NCBI RefSeq assembly: GCF_014384895.1
Contig: NZ_JACRSQ010000012.1
Location: forward strand, 1 to 64,000
Length of the DNA stretch: 64,000 nt
From: Bianquea renquensis
Lineage (GTDB): Bacteria; Bacillota; Clostridia; Lachnospirales; Bianqueaceae
Direction of reading: 5' to 3'
The number at the start of each line of letters is the position of its first letter. Position 1 is the first letter of the stretch. A model generated the notes under the pieces. It ran no database searches. It was given only the letters and a program-made list of their open reading frames with translations, and was not told where the DNA came from. Positions 36,779 through 45,849 of this stretch are shown piece by piece. A program made the translations under genes and the position numbers.

Positions 36779-37708
36779 ATGAGAAAAAGACAATGGATAC
36801 TATGCTTACTTATGAGCGCATTGATCATGCTGCCGGCATGCCGGGCGGCAGAGATTGAACAGGAGGGGCTCACGGTCGTTGCCACCTTGTTCCCTCAGTA
36901 TGATTTTGCAAGACAGATCCTAGGAGACAAAGGGACAGTCAAGCTGCTGCTTCCCCCTGGCACAGAGGCCCATTCCTATGATCCTACGCCACAGGACATG
37001 GTAACGATGGAGAAAGCAAGCATATTGATTTATACAAGCGATGAGATGGAACCATGGGCAGCGAAAATCATTGCGTCGGGTAATCTACAAAATACTCGAA
37101 TTGTGGACGCGAGTCAGAATATTGTTCTCATGGATGAACATGAAGAAGACCATGGGGAAGAGGGACATGCCCATGGAGAAAAAGATCCCCACTATTGGCT
37201 CGACCCCAACAATGCCATTCTCATGGTGGACACCATTGAGGACGCAGTGATCGAAGCGGACGCGAACAATGCGGCGTATTACCAGGAAAACGCGGAAGAG
37301 TTGCGAAGGCAACTGCGGCAACTCGATCAGGACTGCCGTGAACTGGCGGAGGAGCTGACGAATAAAACGATTCTGTGCGGCGGTCATTTCGCTTTCGGAT
37401 ACTTTGCTAAACAGTACGGATTTACGTACCGATCCCCGTACAAGGGATTTTCAGCGGATTCGGAGCCAACTCCACAAAATATTATTGAGCTGATTCAGGC
37501 GATGGAGGAGACGGGTTCCCATGCCATCTTTTATGAGGAACTCATTCAACCAAAAGTCGCGGAGGTCCTAGCAAAAGAAACGGGAGCGTCTATGTATCTG
37601 CTTCACGGGGCTCACAACATTTCCAAAGAAGAGTTGGAAAAGCAGTTGAGCTATATCTCCATCATGGAACAGAATTTGCAAAATCTGCGGGAAGGATTGA
37701 CGTCATGA
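36779..37708 (+). CDS. znuA: Zinc ABC transporter substrate-binding lipoprotein
   Basis: The 309-residue cluster A-I metal receptor has a signal peptide with a probable lipobox (MLPAC), TLFPQYDFARQI, the first metal histidine in GTEAHSYDPTP, a flexible acidic His-rich loop (about 118-136, EHEEDHGEEGHAHGEKD), DPHYWLDP with another ligand, and GGHFAFGYFAKQYG. The His-rich loop indicates zinc rather than manganese. ATG 36779 has AAGGAGA 7 nt upstream. The stop overlaps znuC by 4 nt. Confidence 0.92.
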   Translation: MRKRQWILCLLMSALIMLPACRAAEIEQEGLTVVATLFPQYDFARQILGDKGTVKLLLPPGTEAHSYDPTPQDMVTMEKASILIYTSDEMEPWAAKIIASGNLQNTRIVDASQNIVLMDEHEEDHGEEGHAHGEKDPHYWLDPNNAILMVDTIEDAVIEADANNAAYYQENAEELRRQLRQLDQDCRELAEELTNKTILCGGHFAFGYFAKQYGFTYRSPYKGFSADSEPTPQNIIELIQAMEETGSHAIFYEELIQPKVAEVLAKETGASMYLLHGAHNISKEELEKQLSYISIMEQNLQNLREGLTS

Positions 37709-38397
37709 TACTGCGGGTTGAGGATCTATTCTTTGGATACGGGCGGGATGATGTGCTGGCACATATCTCTTTCGAGGTGGCGGCAGGGGATTATGTAGGA
37801 ATTATCGGTGCCAACGGGTCGGGCAAAAGCACGCTGCTCAAATGCCTGGCCGGATTGCTGACTGGATATAGGGGGCAGATCCTTTTTGATGGACAGCCTA
37901 GAATTGGATATCTACCGCAACAAAGCCCCGAACACCGCAGCCAATTCCCCATATCCGTTGAAGAAGTGACAGCCATGGGGATTCTAGCCTTGAAGCCACA
38001 TCCAAGAATTTATGCAAGAGAGGATAAGAAGAGAGTTGAACAGATCCTCAAGGAATTTGGTCTTTGGACGGTTCGAAAGCGGCGAATCGGGGAGCTTTCC
38101 GGGGGACAGCAACAGCGGGTCCACTTAGCTAGAGCCCTTGTGACAAATCCTCAAATTCTAATGCTGGACGAGCCGACCAACGGCTTAGATCCATCCTTTC
38201 GTGAGGAGATGTTTTCCATCCTTGCCAGGTGGAATGCAGAGGCTAAAACGACGATACTCCTCGTCAGCCACGAACTGAACGAAGTGGCGAAATATGCCAA
38301 GACGCTGCTGATTCTTCACCGCACGCTTCAATATTTTGGACCGGCCAATCAGGCGGAGTCGGCCTTGAAGGAGGTGCGGAAGAATGAAATTTTTTGA
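37705..38397 (+). CDS. znuC: Zinc ABC transporter ATP-binding protein
   Basis: The 230-residue ATPase shows Walker A GANGSGKST, Q-loop YLPQQ, signature LSGGQQQRVHLARAL, Walker B LMLDEPTNGLD and H-loop LVSHEL. It energises ZnuB. It overlaps znuA by 4 nt and znuB by 14 nt, so translation of all three is coupled. Confidence 0.93.
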   Translation: MILRVEDLFFGYGRDDVLAHISFEVAAGDYVGIIGANGSGKSTLLKCLAGLLTGYRGQILFDGQPRIGYLPQQSPEHRSQFPISVEEVTAMGILALKPHPRIYAREDKKRVEQILKEFGLWTVRKRRIGELSGGQQQRVHLARALVTNPQILMLDEPTNGLDPSFREEMFSILARWNAEAKTTILLVSHELNEVAKYAKTLLILHRTLQYFGPANQAESALKEVRKNEIF

Positions 38398-39196
38398 TAT
38401 GTTTCAGTACGCCTTTATGAACAAGGCATTTCTCATGGGAGCGCTGATCGCCCTGTGCTGCTCTTGTCTCGGTCTATTTTTAATTCTGCGAAAATATTCT
38501 ATGATCGGCGACGGTTTAGGGCATGTGAGCTTTGCTTCAGTGGCAGTCGCTCTGCTGGTTGGTGCATCGGATTTGATCATTTCAATTCCCATGGTTACAA
38601 TCGCCTCCTTCCTCATCTATCGATTTAGCCAAAAAAAGATGATGCACGGGGATGCGGCAATCGGACTCATCTCAGCCACCTTTATGGCGCTGGGGGTTTT
38701 CATTGCTAGCCAGGCGGAAGGGTTTAATGCCGATATCCTAAGCTATTTATTCGGAAGCATTCTTGCGATCAGCGATGCGGATGTATACATTGCGCTGATT
38801 CTAGCGCCTTTGGTCCTGGCCCTCATCCTTTTTTTCTACCACACCCTCGTGTTTATTACCTATGATGAGGATTTTTCAAGGGTGCTCCACGTCCGGGTCA
38901 ACGTGTACAACTATTTGCTTTTAGCGCTTACATCGGTTACAGTCGTTTTGGGAATCCGCGTCGTAGGCTCGCTGCTGATCTCAAGTTTGATTATCTTTCC
39001 TGCGGTGACGGCCTTGCAGATATCAAAAGGATTTCGATCTTCCCTCATTCTCTCATCTTTCATCTCCGTCAGCTGTGTCATCATTGGCATCACGCTAGCA
39101 TTCTTCTTAAATTGGCCAGCAGGGGCTACCATCGTATTGCTGAATGGCATTGCATTTTTATGTTCCCTGATTTTGAAACGGCTGCTGCGGAGATAG
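38384..39196 (+). CDS. znuB: Zinc ABC transporter permease
   Basis: The 270-residue ABC-3 family membrane protein has about eight hydrophobic spans (FLMGALIALCCSCLGLFLILRKYSMIGDGLGHVSFASVAVAL opening pattern) and RVVGSLLISSLIIFPAVTALQ. It forms the metal channel with ZnuA and ZnuC. The ribosome binding site GGAGGTG lies within the end of znuC. Confidence 0.92.
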   Translation: MKFFDMFQYAFMNKAFLMGALIALCCSCLGLFLILRKYSMIGDGLGHVSFASVAVALLVGASDLIISIPMVTIASFLIYRFSQKKMMHGDAAIGLISATFMALGVFIASQAEGFNADILSYLFGSILAISDADVYIALILAPLVLALILFFYHTLVFITYDEDFSRVLHVRVNVYNYLLLALTSVTVVLGIRVVGSLLISSLIIFPAVTALQISKGFRSSLILSSFISVSCVIIGITLAFFLNWPAGATIVLLNGIAFLCSLILKRLLRR

Positions 39197-39234
39197 GGGT
39201 TACATGGCGCTGACGCGCTGGAAAGGAGGTTCGT

Positions 39235-39672
39235 ATGGAATATCGATCGCTGTTTCGGGAGCACGGGATGAAATGCACGCCCTCCCGACTGCGGGTGTAC
39301 CAGGTTTTGGAAAACAATGTTTCGCCGCTGGGAGCGCAGGAAATCTATGAAATCATCAATCAGGAGGATCATGTGGCGGATTTGTCCACGGTATACCGGA
39401 TATTGAACGCCTTTGTCCAACAGGAAATGGTGATCAGGACGGTGATAGACGGGGATGACAGAGCCTTGTACGAAGTCAAGCGCCATGAACATAAACATCA
39501 TTTTGTTTGCCTGCGCTGCAAGGAGGTCTTCCCCCTTGCGGGGTGCCCTTTGGAACGGTATGAGCAGAATTTAGGGCAGGAGGAAGGATTTGTGGTGGAA
39601 GGTCATAGATTGGAGATTTATGGATATTGCCCGAACTGCAAAGAGAAAAAAGAGGGGGAGGAATCCAAGTGA
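39235..39672 (+). CDS. zur: Fur-family repressor, probably Zur
   Basis: The 145-residue protein has the Fur winged helix (GMKCTPSRLRVYQVLE, DLSTVYRILNAFVQQEMV), the metal-site histidines HEHKHHFVCLRC, and two CxxC pairs (CLRC and CPNC) for structural zinc. Its place in the znu operon behind a palindromic operator supports a zinc-uptake repressor. AAAGGAGG precedes ATG. The next gene starts within its stop codon. Confidence 0.85.
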   Translation: MEYRSLFREHGMKCTPSRLRVYQVLENNVSPLGAQEIYEIINQEDHVADLSTVYRILNAFVQQEMVIRTVIDGDDRALYEVKRHEHKHHFVCLRCKEVFPLAGCPLERYEQNLGQEEGFVVEGHRLEIYGYCPNCKEKKEGEESK

Positions 39673-41306
39673 TCCGGATCACACAGCTAAAAATGCCCAT
39701 TGCGGAGGAAACACAAGGGTTAGAAACGGCGATTTGCAAGCGGCTTGATATTCAGCCAACACAGATGCGCAGCTGGAAAATATACCGGCGTTCTTTGGAC
39801 GCCCGTCGCGGAAGGGAATTGGCCTATGTCTATACGGTGGACGTTCAAGTAGAAAAGGAATCCAAGGTCTGGGGAGCGATTCGAAAGAAGCAGGGTCTGG
39901 AGAGGCTTGTCAGTGAATATTTATACCATCTGCCCCAGCCCTCGAAGGAACAGAGTAAAATCCTCTCCTATCGCCCTGTCGTTGTGGGATTTGGACCGGC
40001 AGGGATCTTCTGTTCACTAGTACTGGCCAGGGCTGGCATCCCGCCCATAGTCGTAGAACGCGGAAAGCCGGTGGAGGACCGGGCAAAAGATGTGGAAGTG
40101 TTTTGGACGGAGCGAGTTTTGCAGCCAGAATCGAATGTGCAGTTTGGTGAGGGGGGCGCAGGGACCTTTTCAGATGGCAAGCTCAATACCCTTGTGAAAG
40201 ATAAAAACCGCCGCGGGCGATTTGTATTGGAGGAGATGGTCAAAGCCGGTGCGCCGGAGGAGATCCTATATGTCAATAAACCCCACGTTGGGACGGACCG
40301 ATTGCGGAACATGGTGCGGAATCTTCGGGAAGAAATCATCAGCCTGGGGGGTGATATCCGGTTTCAAACGCGCCTTACAGATTTTCAAACTGGGGAACAA
40401 GGGGAGATTCGGAAGGTTCTCTTGGAATCCACCTCAGGGGAGCGGGAATGGGTCGAAACGCGGGCCCTTATGCTGGGGATCGGTCACAGCGCGCGGGATA
40501 CCTTTGCACTGTTGGAGAAGTGCGGCGTTGCTCTGGAGCCAAAGGCTTTTGCTATGGGTCTTCGGATCGAACATCTGCAGGAGGCGGTTAACAGGGCGCA
40601 GTACCGTGAACACGTTGGATCCCCGTTTCTAGGGGCGGCGGATTATAAGCTGGCCTACCATACAGCTAGCGGGCGGGGAGCGTATACCTTTTGTATGTGT
40701 CCTGGGGGCGTAGTTGTCGCGTCGGCCTCGGAACAGGAGGGCGTTGTGACCAATGGGATGAGTTGCTATGCCCGGGATGGCGTCAATGCCAACAGTGCTC
40801 TTCTGGTCACAGTAACTCCGGATGACTATCAATCGTATGGCGCAGGCCCCCTGTGTGGCGTAGCCTTTCAGCGGGACCTAGAGCATAAGGCGTTCTTGCT
40901 TGGTGGCGGCGATTGGAGTGCCCCTGTCCAGCGGGTGGGAGATTATTTGGAAAAACGGCCATCCGATGGTTGGGGGCGGGTGGAGCCGAGTTTTACTGGC
41001 GGCCGAAAACCGGCCAATCTTTGGGAGATTCTTCCGGAGTTTATGGCGAGAACGCTGGAGGAGGGGATTCGCGCCTTTGATGGAATGTTGACCGGATTCG
41101 CAGACCCGGATGCCATACTGACTGGCGTGGAGTCTAGAAGTTCGTCCCCTGTGCGGATCTTGCGAGAGGATCGGACATTGCAGAGCAGTGTTCCAGGGCT
41201 CTATCCTATGGGAGAGGGCGCCGGTTACGCAGGTGGTATCATGTCCGCGGCCATGGACGGGATAAAGGCGGCGGAGGCATTGCTGGCGGGTCAGATCCAA
41301 CGCTAA
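39669..41306 (+). CDS. FAD-dependent oxidoreductase, COG2509 type
   Basis: The 545-residue flavoprotein of unknown substrate has an N-terminal small domain, then the Rossmann FAD site VVVGFGPAGIFCSLVLARAG at about 107-126, ERGKPVEDR, the family motif NVQFGEGGAGTFSDGKL, and a C-terminal FAD site LYPMGEGAGYAGGIMSAAMDGI. It starts at GTG 39669, overlapping the zur stop by 4 nt, with GGGGGAGG upstream. Operon position hints at a link to metal homeostasis but nothing in the sequence proves it. Confidence 0.85.
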   Translation: MIRITQLKMPIAEETQGLETAICKRLDIQPTQMRSWKIYRRSLDARRGRELAYVYTVDVQVEKESKVWGAIRKKQGLERLVSEYLYHLPQPSKEQSKILSYRPVVVGFGPAGIFCSLVLARAGIPPIVVERGKPVEDRAKDVEVFWTERVLQPESNVQFGEGGAGTFSDGKLNTLVKDKNRRGRFVLEEMVKAGAPEEILYVNKPHVGTDRLRNMVRNLREEIISLGGDIRFQTRLTDFQTGEQGEIRKVLLESTSGEREWVETRALMLGIGHSARDTFALLEKCGVALEPKAFAMGLRIEHLQEAVNRAQYREHVGSPFLGAADYKLAYHTASGRGAYTFCMCPGGVVVASASEQEGVVTNGMSCYARDGVNANSALLVTVTPDDYQSYGAGPLCGVAFQRDLEHKAFLLGGGDWSAPVQRVGDYLEKRPSDGWGRVEPSFTGGRKPANLWEILPEFMARTLEEGIRAFDGMLTGFADPDAILTGVESRSSSPVRILREDRTLQSSVPGLYPMGEGAGYAGGIMSAAMDGIKAAEALLAGQIQR

Positions 41307-41337
41307 ATTTGATAAATGGTGATGATTTTTGTGCGAT

Positions 41338-41370
41338 GAGGCCTGGATAATAGTCCAGGCCTTGTTTTGT
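41338..41370 (+). terminator. Terminator of the zinc operon
   Basis: AGGCCTGGA, loop TAATAG, TCCAGGCCT, then TGTTTTGTCG. It has a perfect 9-bp stem about 30 nt after the flavoprotein stop. Confidence 0.8.
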
Positions 41371-41439
41371 CGTCGGCCCTATAGACTCAATTGCGGTCCA
41401 CCCTCTTTTTCTGACTCTATCGTCGATGGATTTTGTGGT

Positions 41440-42290
41440 TTGGGTTGTCAAGGGGAAGCAGCGAAATCCAAAAATCAGCTGCAAAAAGGGAAGCTATCGC
41501 AAAAAGAAAAGCGGCAGAAAGGAAAATAAGTCTTCCGCCGCCGCTAAAAAAGAGAAGGGGAAGCTGTGAAATCCAAAAATCAGCCGCAAAAAGGGAAGCT
41601 ATCGTCAAAAGAAAGCGGTAGAAAGGAAGAAAAGTCTCCCACCGCCACTAAAAAAGAGAAGGGGAAGCTGTGAAATCCAAAAATCAACGGCAAAAAGGGG
41701 AAGCTATCGTCAAAAGAAAAGCGGCAGAAAGGAAGAAAAGTTTCCCGCCGCCGCTAAAAAAGAGAAACGGAAGTCGTGAAATCCAAAAATCAGCTGCAAA
41801 AAGGGGAAGCTATCGCAAAAAGAAAAGCGGCAGAAAGGAAAATAAGTCTCCCGTCGCCGCTAAAAAAAGAGAAGGGGGAGCCGTGAAATTAAAAATCAGC
41901 CGCAAAAAGGGAAGCTATCGTCAAAAGAAAAGCGGCAGAAAGGAAGAAAAGTCTCCCGCTGCCGCTAAAAAAGAGAAACGGAAGCCGTGAAATCCAAAAA
42001 TCAGCCGCAAAAAGGGGAAGCTATCGTCAAAAGAAAGCGGCAGAAAAGAAAAAAGTCTTCCGCCGCCACTAAAAAAGAGAAGGGGAAGCTGTGAAATCCA
42101 AAAATCAGCTGCAAAAAGGGGAAGCTATCGCAAAAAGAAAAGCGGCAGAAAAGAAAAAAGGTCTTCCGCCGCCGCTAAAAAAGAGAAACGGAATCCGTGA
42201 AATCCAAAAATCAACGGCAATAAGGGGAAGCTATCGTCAAAAGAAAAGCGGCAGAAAAGAAAAAAGTCTTCCGCCGCCGCTAAAGCCCAT
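41440..42290. repeat. Tandem array 2: 8 units of ~105 bp, purine-rich on the plus strand
   Basis: The marker GAAATCCAAAAATCA recurs at about 41462, 41566, 41671, 41776, 41883 (variant GAAATTAAAAATCA), 41987, 42092 and 42198, a step of 104-107 bp. Each unit holds AAAGGGAAGCTATCG, CAAAAGAAA(A)GCGGCAG, AAGTCTCCCGCCGCCGCTAAAAAAGAGAA. AGCGGC and GCCGCT lie about 24 nt apart in each unit and could form a stem. Frames open and close in every unit, so it looks noncoding. It lies between the zinc-operon terminator and another terminator at 42338. Confidence 0.9.
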
Positions 42291-42337
42291 AAGGAAACAT
42301 CACAAAACTTATGACTCACGCCAGGTAAACGGAAAAA

Positions 42338-42382
42338 CAAAAAATGCTATGCAAAAGGTCCGCCGATCGCATAGCATTTTTT
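42338..42382. terminator. Strong bidirectional terminator after array 2
   Basis: AAAAAATGCTATGC (42338-42352) pairs with GCATAGCATTTTTT (42369-42382) around a loop that contains GGTCCGCC. The segment 42385-42578 up to the MerR gene shows no recognisable feature. Confidence 0.85.
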
Positions 42383-42578
42383 GTTCAGCGTTCCGGCGGA
42401 ACGCACAGCCATTGCCAACGCAATGATCTCAGGTGTTTGGGGACATGTCACCAACAACATGCGCAATCTTACGGTAAATTGCATTGTTTGCCGGTAGTTG
42501 GGTACAACAGAATTATTGTGCTCCGAGAACGATTATAACAGAAAATAACCGTGTATTGATGATGTCAAACCACAAATT

Positions 42579-42977
42579 CTATTCTTCTGTCCTAATTAGA
42601 TTGCTTACATACGGACGTGCGCCGGAAAGCACCTCATCATAAAAATTCTGCTTCCAGTCAATGTAGGCAACGCTGTCCTCTAATTCTTTGATGGAAGCAA
42701 GCAACGCGTTACGCTTTTTGGACAGCAATTCTTTACGCTGCATGATCGAGGACTCCCCCTGCAAACAAAGTTCCAAGTATTCCTTCATTTCCAGAATACT
42801 CATGCCGCATTTTTTTAGGCATGTGAGGTCTTTGATCCATTTCACATCCTTATCGTCGAAAACTCGACGGTTATTCCCATCTCTTTTGACATTGGGAATC
42901 AGTCCCTCATTGCAATAGTATTTTAAGGTCTGGTAGGTCATATCAAGTTCCCGGCAGACCTGCATCATCGTATACAT
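42579..42977 (-). CDS. MerR-family transcriptional regulator
   Basis: The 132-residue protein has the N-terminal winged helix (MYTMMQVCRELDMTYQTLKYYCNEGLIPNVKRDGNNRRVF), LTCLKKCGMSILEMKEYL and a coiled-coil dimer helix. Few C-terminal residues remain for a large effector domain. It has cysteines at several positions (C8, C22, LTCLKKCG), as in NmlR/AdhR-type sensors of aldehydes and electrophiles, but the sensing residue is not established. It diverges from the redox cluster, whose promoters at 43035 and 44599 have the 19-bp spacing these activators need. AGGAGG precedes ATG. Confidence 0.85.
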   Translation of the reverse strand: MYTMMQVCRELDMTYQTLKYYCNEGLIPNVKRDGNNRRVFDDKDVKWIKDLTCLKKCGMSILEMKEYLELCLQGESSIMQRKELLSKKRNALLASIKELEDSVAYIDWKQNFYDEVLSGARPYVSNLIRTEE

Positions 42978-43034
42978 CGTGATTGCCTCCTGTGTTGTTC
43001 ACAAAAAATTCATAGATAAATTGGGGAATCTGTA

Positions 43035-43065
43035 TTGACCGGTAGTAACTACCGTAAACTATAAT
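43035..43065 (+). promoter_or_regulatory. MerR-type promoter 1 with palindromic spacer
   Basis: TTGACC (43035-43040), a 19-nt spacer, TATAAT (43060-43065). CGGTAGT-A-ACTACCG (43040-43054) is a perfect 7-1-7 dyad within the spacer, the classical arrangement for MerR activation by DNA distortion. Confidence 0.8.
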
Positions 43066-43139
43066 CGATTATAACAATCGGTTCAAACAAACGCATTATA
43101 GCATAGAAACAGAGAAATTGCAAGAGTAGGGAGTGATAA

Positions 43140-43763
43140 TTGCAGATGAAAGTATTGCTTGTAAATGGCAGTTCCCGAAAGAACGGCTGTACAAATGCAG
43201 CACTGCGCGAGGTAGAGCGTGCCTTAAAGGAAGAAAGGATTGAACCGGAACAACTCTATATCGGAAATGAGGCGTTGCCGGATTGTATTGCCTGTCGTAA
43301 ATGCAAGGAGATTGGACGCTGCATATTCCATGATAGTGTAAATGAATTTGTGGACAAGGCGAAAACCGCCGACGGTTTTGTATTCGGCTCTCCGGTCTAT
43401 TTTGCTCATCCGAGCGGCAGGCTCCTGACATTTATGGACAGAGCTTTTTATGCAGGCGGGGCGGCATTTCAATTTAAGCCTGCGGCAGCAGTTTTATCCG
43501 CAAGGCGGGCAGGAACCACGGCATCCTTTGATGTGATCAACAAGTATTTTACGATCTGCTCCATGCCGGTTGTTTCTTCTACCTACTGGAACCATGTTTA
43601 CGGCGCACAGCCGGAGGATGTGGCAGAGGATAAGGAGGGGCTTATGACAATGTATAATATCGGGAAAAACATGGCGTGGTTGCTGAAATGTATTGCCTTT
43701 GGAAAAGAAAACGGGCTGGTCCATCCGAATAATGAAAAGGTCTTAACGAATTTTACGAGATAA
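43140..43763 (+). CDS. Flavodoxin-fold NAD(P)H-dependent FMN reductase
   Basis: The 207-residue (or 205) protein starts MKVLLVNGSSRKNGCTNAAL, the FMN phosphate loop of the NADPH-dependent FMN reductase/iron-sulfur flavoprotein group, and has CIACRKCKEIGRC (a cysteine motif seen in such flavoproteins) and GFVFGSPVYF. It probably reduces quinones or electrophiles. TTG 43140 lies 6 nt after AGGGAG, whereas ATG 43146 is 12 nt away; either is possible. It is the first gene behind the MerR-type promoter. Confidence 0.8.
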   Translation: MQMKVLLVNGSSRKNGCTNAALREVERALKEERIEPEQLYIGNEALPDCIACRKCKEIGRCIFHDSVNEFVDKAKTADGFVFGSPVYFAHPSGRLLTFMDRAFYAGGAAFQFKPAAAVLSARRAGTTASFDVINKYFTICSMPVVSSTYWNHVYGAQPEDVAEDKEGLMTMYNIGKNMAWLLKCIAFGKENGLVHPNNEKVLTNFTR

Positions 43764-43773
43764 GGAGGTTCTT

Positions 43774-44532
43774 ATGAATATGGATACAGAAAAAAGGGTT
43801 CACAAATTATTTGGCGGAGCTTCGTCCTCTTTGAATAAGACGGATCCAGAATTTGCAGGGATCATTGCAAATTTCTCTCAGGGCGAAGTAATAGAAGCCA
43901 ACAAACTGACAGAAAAGGAACAAATGCTCTGTATTTTGTCCGCATTGCTCGGTTGTCAGGGAATGGGGGAATTTCAAAATATGCTCCACGCAGCGCTTAA
44001 CATGGGCATAGATCCTATTGTAATAAAAGAGGTTATCTATCAGGCGACGGCCTATCTTGGAATTGGGCGTACCTATGATTTCCTTATGGCAGCAAATCAG
44101 ATTATGGAGCAGCATGAGATCAAGTTGCCGCTTGCAACCCAGGCGACAACAAATGAAAAGACCAGATTTGTAGATGGACTTGCCAAGCAGGTGGAATTGT
44201 TCGGAGAGAACATGGCGAAGCGGCAGACCGATGGCCCTGTTCTTCGCCGGAACATCAACCGATGGCTGGCAGATAACTGCTTTGGTGATTACTATACCCG
44301 AAACGGCCTGAACGATCAGGAACGGGAAATGATTACATTCTGCTTCATTCTTGCACAGGGCGGCTGTGAAAACCAGCTTCGCGGACATACAGCAGGAAAT
44401 TTTGGGGTGGGTAACGATAAAGAAAAGCTGTACAGCATTGTAGAACAATGTATGCCTTATATCGGTTATCCCCGAAGCCTGAACGCCATGAACATTATAG
44501 ATGAAGTATCAAGGGCGTGGGAAAATCAATAA
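43774..44532 (+). CDS. Carboxymuconolactone decarboxylase-family protein, two CMD domains
   Basis: The 252-residue protein has two AhpD-like helical domains. The first (LTEKEQMLCILSALLGCQGMGEFQNMLHAALNMGI, VIKEVIYQATAYLGIGRT) lacks the CxxC of peroxidase-type AhpD. The second is at NDQEREMITFCFILAQGGCENQLRGHTAGNFGVGNDKEKLYSIV. CMD proteins are common partners of MerR-controlled alcohol dehydrogenases; their reaction here is unknown. AAGGAGG precedes ATG 10 nt after the reductase gene. Confidence 0.85.
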   Translation: MNMDTEKRVHKLFGGASSSLNKTDPEFAGIIANFSQGEVIEANKLTEKEQMLCILSALLGCQGMGEFQNMLHAALNMGIDPIVIKEVIYQATAYLGIGRTYDFLMAANQIMEQHEIKLPLATQATTNEKTRFVDGLAKQVELFGENMAKRQTDGPVLRRNINRWLADNCFGDYYTRNGLNDQEREMITFCFILAQGGCENQLRGHTAGNFGVGNDKEKLYSIVEQCMPYIGYPRSLNAMNIIDEVSRAWENQ

Positions 44533-44598
44533 TCTGTCGCAATCCACTATACAAAAAGCGAGAACACAAAAAGTTTGTAAAATTTCTCTCAAAATCTA

Positions 44599-44629
44599 TT
44601 GACCGATAGTTACAGCCGTAAATTATAAT
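44599..44629 (+). promoter_or_regulatory. MerR-type promoter 2
   Basis: TTGACC (44599-44604), a 19-nt spacer, TATAAT (44624-44629). The spacer dyad is a weaker version of promoter 1 (CGATAGTTACAGCCG). The downstream leader (AACAAACGCAT) also resembles that of promoter 1, so both look like duplicates under one activator. Confidence 0.75.
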
Positions 44630-44691
44630 CGGTTAAAACAAGCGATTCCAACAAACGCATGGAAGATTGAAATAACAGGAGGCATTTTGCG

Positions 44692-45837
44692 ATGAACAAC
44701 TTTACATTTTCTTATCCCACAAGAGTTTATTTTGGAGAAGGAAGCGCGGCACAGGCTTTTTCCGCAGAGCTTGGCAAAGTTGGCGAAACCGTAATGCTTG
44801 CTTTTGGCGGCGGCTCTGTAAAAAAGAATGGTGTTTATGATGAGATGAAAGCCTTGCTGGAACAGGCGGGCAAAAAAGTGGTAGATTTCTCCGGAATTAT
44901 GTCAAATCCCACTTATATCAAAGTACAGGAAGGCGCGGAACTGGCCCGTGAATATCATGTGGACTTCATTCTGGCGGTAGGCGGCGGCAGTGTTATCGAC
45001 TGCTGCAAGGTGGTTTCTGCGCAGGCCATGCTGGATGAAGATATTTGGAACATGGAGTATGGCAAAGGGAAATTCCCCGCAGCCGGGATTCCGATGGGCG
45101 CGGTTGTGACGGCTTCCGGCACCGGCGCGGAAATGAACGCAGGTGCAGTCATTACTTATGAGGAGAAGAAGTGGAAAGGGCCAATTTTTGGAACCGCCGC
45201 TTCCTTTGCCGTTCTTGATCCGACGTATACGATGTCGGTGCCGTCTATGCAGGTACTTTCCGGGGCCTTTGATACCTTGAGCCACGCGATGGAAACATAT
45301 CTCGGCGCTTCCGATGAAGAGAATGTATCGGATGATGTGGCGCTGGCCATCATGCGCAATACCGTGGTCAATATGCGACGCCTACTGAAAGACATCCATG
45401 ATATGCAGGCTCGGAGCAACCTGATGTGGGATTCTGCTATGGCAGAAAACGGAATTTTGAAATGTGGCCGCCTGACTGATTTTCAGGTGCACCAGATGGA
45501 ACACCAGCTTGGAGCCTATACGGACTGCAATCATGGGCAGGGCCTTGCCGTAATCCATCCCGCCTATTACCGTCACATTGTGAAGGACGCGCCGGAGAAA
45601 TTTATCCGGTTTGCAAAGGTGGTATTCGGTGTAGATACCGCAGAGGCCGGTGTGGAGGCTCTGGAAGATTTCATCAGAGAGTGCGGACTGCCCACGAAAA
45701 TGAGCCAGTTGAAATCCACAGTGGAGATCACACCGGAGGTACTGCGTCAAGTGGCGGATACCTGCAACATTATCAAATGCAATCCTCGTGAGCTTGACCG
45801 GGAGGAAATATATCAGATTCTGTTGGAATGTATGTAA
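44692..45837 (+). CDS. Iron-containing alcohol dehydrogenase, YqhD/BDH-like
   Basis: The 381-residue NAD(P)H-dependent reductase of aldehydes belongs to family III. NAD site: GGGSVIDCCK. Metal ligands: DTLSHAMETYLG and HQMEHQLGAYTDCNHGQGLAV, with the aspartate in the DxxxH region. FSYPTRVYFGEGSAAQAF is the usual N-terminus. It likely detoxifies aldehydes sensed by the MerR protein. AGGAGG precedes ATG. Confidence 0.92.
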   Translation: MNNFTFSYPTRVYFGEGSAAQAFSAELGKVGETVMLAFGGGSVKKNGVYDEMKALLEQAGKKVVDFSGIMSNPTYIKVQEGAELAREYHVDFILAVGGGSVIDCCKVVSAQAMLDEDIWNMEYGKGKFPAAGIPMGAVVTASGTGAEMNAGAVITYEEKKWKGPIFGTAASFAVLDPTYTMSVPSMQVLSGAFDTLSHAMETYLGASDEENVSDDVALAIMRNTVVNMRRLLKDIHDMQARSNLMWDSAMAENGILKCGRLTDFQVHQMEHQLGAYTDCNHGQGLAVIHPAYYRHIVKDAPEKFIRFAKVVFGVDTAEAGVEALEDFIRECGLPTKMSQLKSTVEITPEVLRQVADTCNIIKCNPRELDREEIYQILLECM

Positions 45838-45849
45838 GGAGGGGCGGCT

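Noticed and set aside
41417..42426. Lysine-rich frames on the plus strand and Phe/Leu-rich frames on the minus strand
   Set aside because: Products of tandem array 2; they end in each unit and have no start signals.
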